From NCBI RefSeq assembly GCF_042665255.1, contig NZ_JBHTCD010000041.1: a stretch of DNA of 40,831 bases; one strand, 5' to 3'. The notes under the pieces were generated by a model. The model did no database searches and was not told the DNA's origin. It worked only from the letters and a program-made list of their open reading frames with translations. This DNA comes from Insolitispirillum peregrinum. GTDB lineage: Bacteria; Pseudomonadota; Alphaproteobacteria; Rhodospirillales; Rhodospirillaceae. The position numbers and the translations under genes were made by a program. Numbering within the stretch: position 1 is the first letter of the stretch; every line of letters begins with the position of its first letter. This document shows, piece after piece, positions 40,739-40,831 of this stretch.

Positions 40739-40831
40739 TCAGGCGAGCAATGCGCCGACCAGTGCCCCGAGGAGAGCTTTTCCTCTTCGGCGTGCGTTGT
40801 GGGTGAACTGGAAGAAGGCGAGGTAGATCGG
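40739..40831 (-). CDS. C-terminal tail of an unidentified protein (cut by window edge)
   Basis: A minus-strand frame enters from the right edge and ends at TGA 40741-40739, giving 30 residues: PIYLAFFQFTHNARRRGKAL then LGALVGALLA. The aromatic stretch, basic patch and small hydrophobic tail could suit a membrane protein or the end of a transposase. Too little is visible to decide, and it could be a non-coding open frame. Confidence 0.3.
   Translation of the reverse strand, partial: PIYLAFFQFTHNARRRGKALLGALVGALLA

Overview
The window looks like chromosomal DNA from a GC-rich alphaproteobacterium, probably of the Rhodospirillales type. Evidence is the high GC content, the xseB-ispA-dxs-tlyA order, a FecI/FecR/TonB-receptor set and the palindromic intergenic repeats. 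This placement is from gene style only, not from any search. About 32 protein genes are supported. No rRNA, tRNA or CRISPR array was seen.

Layout. (1) 1-9287, minus strand: a type I secretion operon. Two ABC half-transporters overlap by 4 bp, followed by a HlyD-type adaptor and the 5' part of a giant repeat adhesin. The adhesin runs off the left edge with at least five near-identical 138-residue repeats. (2) 9288-10323: about 1 kb without a convincing gene, holding inverted repeats and a dispersed repeat. (3) 10324-13922: a CorA-type metal channel, a single-domain rhodanese and the SppA protease. (4) 13987-18199, minus: a periplasmic two-subunit molybdenum hydroxylase (IorA/IorB type, Tat signal) with its MocA-like and XdhC-like maturation factors. 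(5) 18595-23607, minus: histone-deacetylase-family hydrolase, xseB, ispA, dxs, tlyA, i.e. isoprenoid precursor supply plus exonuclease VII small subunit and an rRNA methyltransferase-type protein. (6) 24350-28213: a BigR/SqrR-like sulfide or redox sensor, a nickel/cobalt uptake set (NikM, NikL, NikK-like) without its ATPase and T component, and a GST. (7) 28470-32628, plus: ECF sigma factor, FecR-type anti-sigma and a TonB siderophore receptor, with a Fur-like site upstream. (8) 32668-34707: an SDR and, divergently, Ada, sharing a 16-bp-arm palindrome that contains Ada-box-like sequence. (9) About 34765-37360: an AT-richer foreign patch. It holds one large P-loop NTPase gene followed 7 bp later by a textbook integron attC site of the aadA type, so it is an integron gene cassette outside any visible integron. 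(10) 37420-39346, minus: mtnB-mtnD-mtnC of methionine salvage. (11) 39562-40677, minus: an old-yellow-enzyme reductase, and the 3' tail of an unidentified gene at the right edge.

The most interesting items are: the lone integron cassette encoding a candidate defence NTPase with a HEPN-like C-terminus; a family of structured dispersed repeats that sit directly after stop codons in a fixed orientation (after tlyA, nikK, corA and ada, where the repeat supplies the last codons of ada); the paired ABC ATPases with degenerate signature motifs; and the palindromic Ada operator candidate. Start sites were chosen from ribosome-binding sequences and family alignment from memory. All family calls rest on motifs read by eye.
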